Source: Thiomargarita sp. (GTDB lineage: Bacteria > Pseudomonadota > Gammaproteobacteria > Beggiatoales > Beggiatoaceae). Taken from it: a stretch of DNA of 8,827 nt. The notes under the pieces were generated by a model, which was not told where the DNA came from, searched no databases, and saw nothing but the letters and a program-made list of their open reading frames with translations. Below, piece after piece: positions 6,033-8,827 of this stretch (positions are counted from its first letter, which is position 1; every line of letters starts with the position of its first letter). Where the stretch lies: NCBI GenBank assembly GCA_030635005.1, contig DAOVZS010000080.1:1-8827 (forward strand), read 5' to 3'. A program made the translations under genes and the position numbers.

Positions 6033-8827
6033 ATGATGACAAAAAAATTTCTGGACAATAATTATAAAAATTTACCCAAAAATCCTATTTTAGCCAGTTG
6101 GGTTATGATGAGTTGGTTGATCTTTACACCATCTGCTTGGCAGCGTTATATTGCAACTATTGATTCAAATTTATCACCTGATTTTGCACTTGCAGATTTA
6201 AAAACGCATATTTGGTATCAGAAACCTTTATGGATATTGCTTTTTGTAGGACATGGATTATGGGCAATATGGATCAGTATTTTAGTGATTGTGAGTTTAT
6301 GGTTGTTAGGTGTATCTCACGATATTCTTATTTTAGTCGGTTGTTATGCTTTGCTATTTACTTTGATTGCGGGTGTGTTAGGCAGTCTGACAGTATCTGT
6401 TGCCTTTGGGATTTTAGCGGGTGCATTAGGTGGATTTCTGCTCAGTATGCCTTTGAGTCTGATAGGCATTCATGAATATCCTCTGGATGACATTTTGGTC
6501 TTTAACATGGCAGAAAATATTGTCATTGCTGTGTTACTCAGTGTCCCTGATTTACCTTTAACACTCTTACACAATAATGACTCCAGAACTTTGATAACAG
6601 TGTTATTGGGTATTTTTACAGCCAGTAGTGCAGCAAGTGTGATGTATGGCACGACAAAAAAAGCATATAGTCAACCTCAATATCTCCAAATAGGTAGTAT
6701 TGTAATTGGTGTCTTTATTAGTGCGGTTACGGTGTTTTTATTAGCACAAATAATGGGATTATTAGCCACAAGTGCCGCTTCTTTGCCATCGGGTAGATTG
6801 TACGTGTTGGCGTATGATGGGCTTATTGTGGGTATTTTTGGGCTTGCACTGGCATTAATATGGTCTTTACTCACAAAACGCTGGATACAGGGTTTAATGT
6901 TAGGGTTATCTGCTATTTTATTGCTTGCTTTATTCACATGGCTAAAAAACGAGTTTTATACCATTACTTCCCTAAAACCCATACTCATTGGTATACATGG
7001 GGGAATTGAAAATGCGATGCTTTATATGTTGTTATTCGCTTTTCCGTACGTTTTAGCGAAACGTATTGCGAATCCATGGGCAGGTATTATTGCAGGTATT
7101 TTTGGGAGTGCGGGCACCTATATTATTTTTGCTTTATTGATGGGACGTTATTCATTACATGTCATTATTCCGTTGACATTTTCCGCCTTATTTTTGGGAT
7201 TGGGCTTTGTTTTATTACGGACACTACTGTTTTACCCTTTTCAGGCAGCATGGAGTAGTATACTGTTTCGGGCTGATGAAAAACGGACAGCAGAACAAGA
7301 TAGCTTATTACATTTACATCCTGCATTTTGGGATGAACATCAATATTTGCATTTTTTTGGTTTAGAAAATCATTTAGTCATGATTGCCGAGCGTCATCCT
7401 GTTGAAGGAAAAGCGGCGATAGAATATATCAGTAGTACCACACAAAGCTGGGCTGCAAAAGAGGCACAAATTGAATTAGATGCCAGAATATTACAAAGTT
7501 ATACGGATGTTCACAGTATTAGTCTCGCACATCGCCATTTAGCAGCGGGAGAGTTGAATAGTTCAGTAGCTGCTTTATTACGTAGTTTTAGTCGTCTCAG
7601 TCGTGATGTCAAAGCAGCATTATCACAAGAAAGCAATTATAATCAACGACTTGCATTAGATGCCGTCGAAGAGCGTTTAGATGGTTTATTACGTGAATTG
7701 ACACGTTCTGAAGAATATTATGCCTTACGTTTTCAACCGATTGTAGCCACATGGCGTCAGACGATTGCAGATTATATACAAACTTTAACGGAAGTGGTCG
7801 AAAGTCGTCAAGAAATTAATAATCCCTATATTATTGGTATTCCACTCACAGAACACCAAGAAATATTTGTAGGGCGTAGTGATGTCAGTGAGCACATTGA
7901 ACGATTATTACTTGATAACCGTTGTCCTCCCTTATTACTGTATGGACAACGGAGAACAGGTAAAACTTCCTTATTGAATAATTTAGGTAAATTATTACCC
8001 AGCACGCTTATTCCCTTATTTGTAGATTTACAAGGACCTACCTCTTTAGCTAAGGATTATGTCGGTTTTTTATACAATATGAGTCGGGCTATGCGACAGT
8101 CTGCGAAACGTCATCGAGAATTAGCATTACCCCCTTTAACGAGAGAAGATTTGATTACTGATCCATTTACGCATTTTGATGAATGGTTAGATGAGATCGA
8201 ATTCAGTCTTGAAGACAATCAAACACTTTTATTAATTTTAGATGAATTCAGTACTTTAGAGCATATTTTTAATAAAGGATTATTGGATGAAGAGTCAGTG
8301 CTTGGCATGTTTCGTCATATCATTCAACATCGACAACGTATGAAAATTCTGTTATCAGGTTCACATACGATAGATGAATTCGAACGTTGGGCAAGTTATT
8401 TAATTAATGTGCAAACCGTACATATTAGTTATTTACAATTCAAGGAAGCCTTACATTTAATAGAACAACCTGTCAAAGAATTTTCACTGCGTTATGACCC
8501 TGCTGCAAGTCAACGATTAATGATCATCACCCATTGTCATCCTGCGTTAATACAATTGATTTGTGCAGAAATTATCACCTTAAAAAATAAACAACAAATT
8601 AATGCACGGCGTTTTGCCACAGTGAACGACGTAGAAGAAGCCATACCAGGGGCTTTACAACAAGGACGATTCTTTTTTGCGGATATTGCCAATAATCAAG
8701 TCACGCCACAAGGATTAGCACTGTTACACCTAATAGCTGCCCAAGGCGAAGGTCACATGGTCAGTGCGGAGCGTTTACGCACAGAATGTCCAGATGACTT
8801 TGAAGCGACACTGGACAAGTTATTGCA
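6033..8827 (+). CDS. Polytopic membrane protein fused to a STAND-like ATPase (3' truncated by window edge)
   Basis: The frame is open from ATG at 6033 (a second ATG follows at once at 6036) to the right edge, giving 931 complete codons with no stop. Residues about 20-410 hold roughly 11-12 hydrophobic helices (e.g. 66-92, 97-119, 121-145, 187-205, 220-244, 255-280, 285-303, 325-342, 347-371, 375-400), several rich in Gly/Ala/Ser. Residues 414-596 are charged and helical (HPAFWDEHQYLHFFG near the start, heptad-like RLALDAVEERLDGLLREL later). The ATPase follows: entry motif NPYIIGIPLTEHQEIFVGR (597-615), Walker A GQRRTGKTS (638-646), LFVDLQGP, Walker B LLLILDE (732-738), a sensor-like strand MKILLSGSHT and CHPALIQ (835-841). 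From about 890 a winged-helix-like region begins (TPQGLALLHLIAAQGEGH) and runs off the edge. TAA of the ATPase gene upstream directly precedes the ATG with no Shine-Dalgarno, implying coupling. No known transporter family is recognised; a membrane-bound sensor or switch is inferred. Confidence 0.9.
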   Translation, partial: MMTKKFLDNNYKNLPKNPILASWVMMSWLIFTPSAWQRYIATIDSNLSPDFALADLKTHIWYQKPLWILLFVGHGLWAIWISILVIVSLWLLGVSHDILILVGCYALLFTLIAGVLGSLTVSVAFGILAGALGGFLLSMPLSLIGIHEYPLDDILVFNMAENIVIAVLLSVPDLPLTLLHNNDSRTLITVLLGIFTASSAASVMYGTTKKAYSQPQYLQIGSIVIGVFISAVTVFLLAQIMGLLATSAASLPSGRLYVLAYDGLIVGIFGLALALIWSLLTKRWIQGLMLGLSAILLLALFTWLKNEFYTITSLKPILIGIHGGIENAMLYMLLFAFPYVLAKRIANPWAGIIAGIFGSAGTYIIFALLMGRYSLHVIIPLTFSALFLGLGFVLLRTLLFYPFQAAWSSILFRADEKRTAEQDSLLHLHPAFWDEHQYLHFFGLENHLVMIAERHPVEGKAAIEYISSTTQSWAAKEAQIELDARILQSYTDVHSISLAHRHLAAGELNSSVAALLRSFSRLSRDVKAALSQESNYNQRLALDAVEERLDGLLRELTRSEEYYALRFQPIVATWRQTIADYIQTLTEVVESRQEINNPYIIGIPLTEHQEIFVGRSDVSEHIERLLLDNRCPPLLLYGQRRTGKTSLLNNLGKLLPSTLIPLFVDLQGPTSLAKDYVGFLYNMSRAMRQSAKRHRELALPPLTREDLITDPFTHFDEWLDEIEFSLEDNQTLLLILDEFSTLEHIFNKGLLDEESVLGMFRHIIQHRQRMKILLSGSHTIDEFERWASYLINVQTVHISYLQFKEALHLIEQPVKEFSLRYDPAASQRLMIITHCHPALIQLICAEIITLKNKQQINARRFATVNDVEEAIPGALQQGRFFFADIANNQVTPQGLALLHLIAAQGEGHMVSAERLRTECPDDFEATLDKLL

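Noticed and set aside
6470..6937. Two short open frames on the minus strand
   Set aside because: They lie opposite the uninterrupted membrane-ATPase gene, have no ribosome site and give low-complexity products; they are antisense shadows.
1..8827. CRISPR array, tRNA/rRNA genes, insertion sequences or attachment sites
   Set aside because: No regularly spaced repeats, cloverleaf-like sequences, transposase motifs or terminal inverted repeats were seen; nearly all of the window is accounted for by protein-coding genes.

Overview
The window is AT-rich gene-dense DNA, apparently from a gammaproteobacterium. The FeoB, the LbtU-type siderophore porin and the PPi-type phosphofructokinase together resemble sulfur-oxidising Thiotrichales (Beggiatoa/Thioploca-like) or related lineages. 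This placement comes from remembered family distributions and is not proven by the sequence; genus is not callable.

Layout. (1) Positions 2-1285, plus strand: the C-terminal membrane half of the ferrous iron transporter FeoB, whose GTPase domain lies off the left edge. (2) Positions 1303-1324: a perfect 9-bp hairpin between convergent genes, a likely shared terminator. (3) Positions 1335-4835, minus strand: a compact four-gene run that looks like one operon. In transcription order it encodes a secreted protein of unknown function, a PPi-dependent 6-phosphofructokinase, a 145-residue conserved-looking protein with a Cys-Gly-Ser-Ser motif, and an LbtU-like outer-membrane porin. Gaps are 35 nt, 32 nt and a 4-nt ATGA overlap. 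(4) Positions 4851-4931: an AT-rich divergent promoter region with an extended -10 site facing the minus-strand operon. (5) Positions 4932-8827, plus strand: two abutting genes. The first encodes a soluble HTH-plus-P-loop (STAND-like) ATPase. The second, open to the right edge, encodes a membrane protein of at least 931 residues with about 11-12 transmembrane helices, a helical linker, a second ATPase of the same type and the start of a winged-helix-like region.

How the genes may work together. FeoB and the LbtU-like porin point to an iron-acquisition neighbourhood, with a glycolytic enzyme and two uncharacterised proteins co-transcribed with the porin. The most unusual part is the right-hand ATPase pair. 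The two ATPase modules share an N-terminal entry motif, Walker A and B, and a C-x-P-A-L-x-Q motif. One carries a DNA-binding-type HTH and the other a polytopic membrane sensor or anchor, and TAA runs straight into ATG between them. This suggests an uncharacterised two-component ATPase switch, in signalling or defence, that couples the membrane to a DNA-binding partner. The function is inference.
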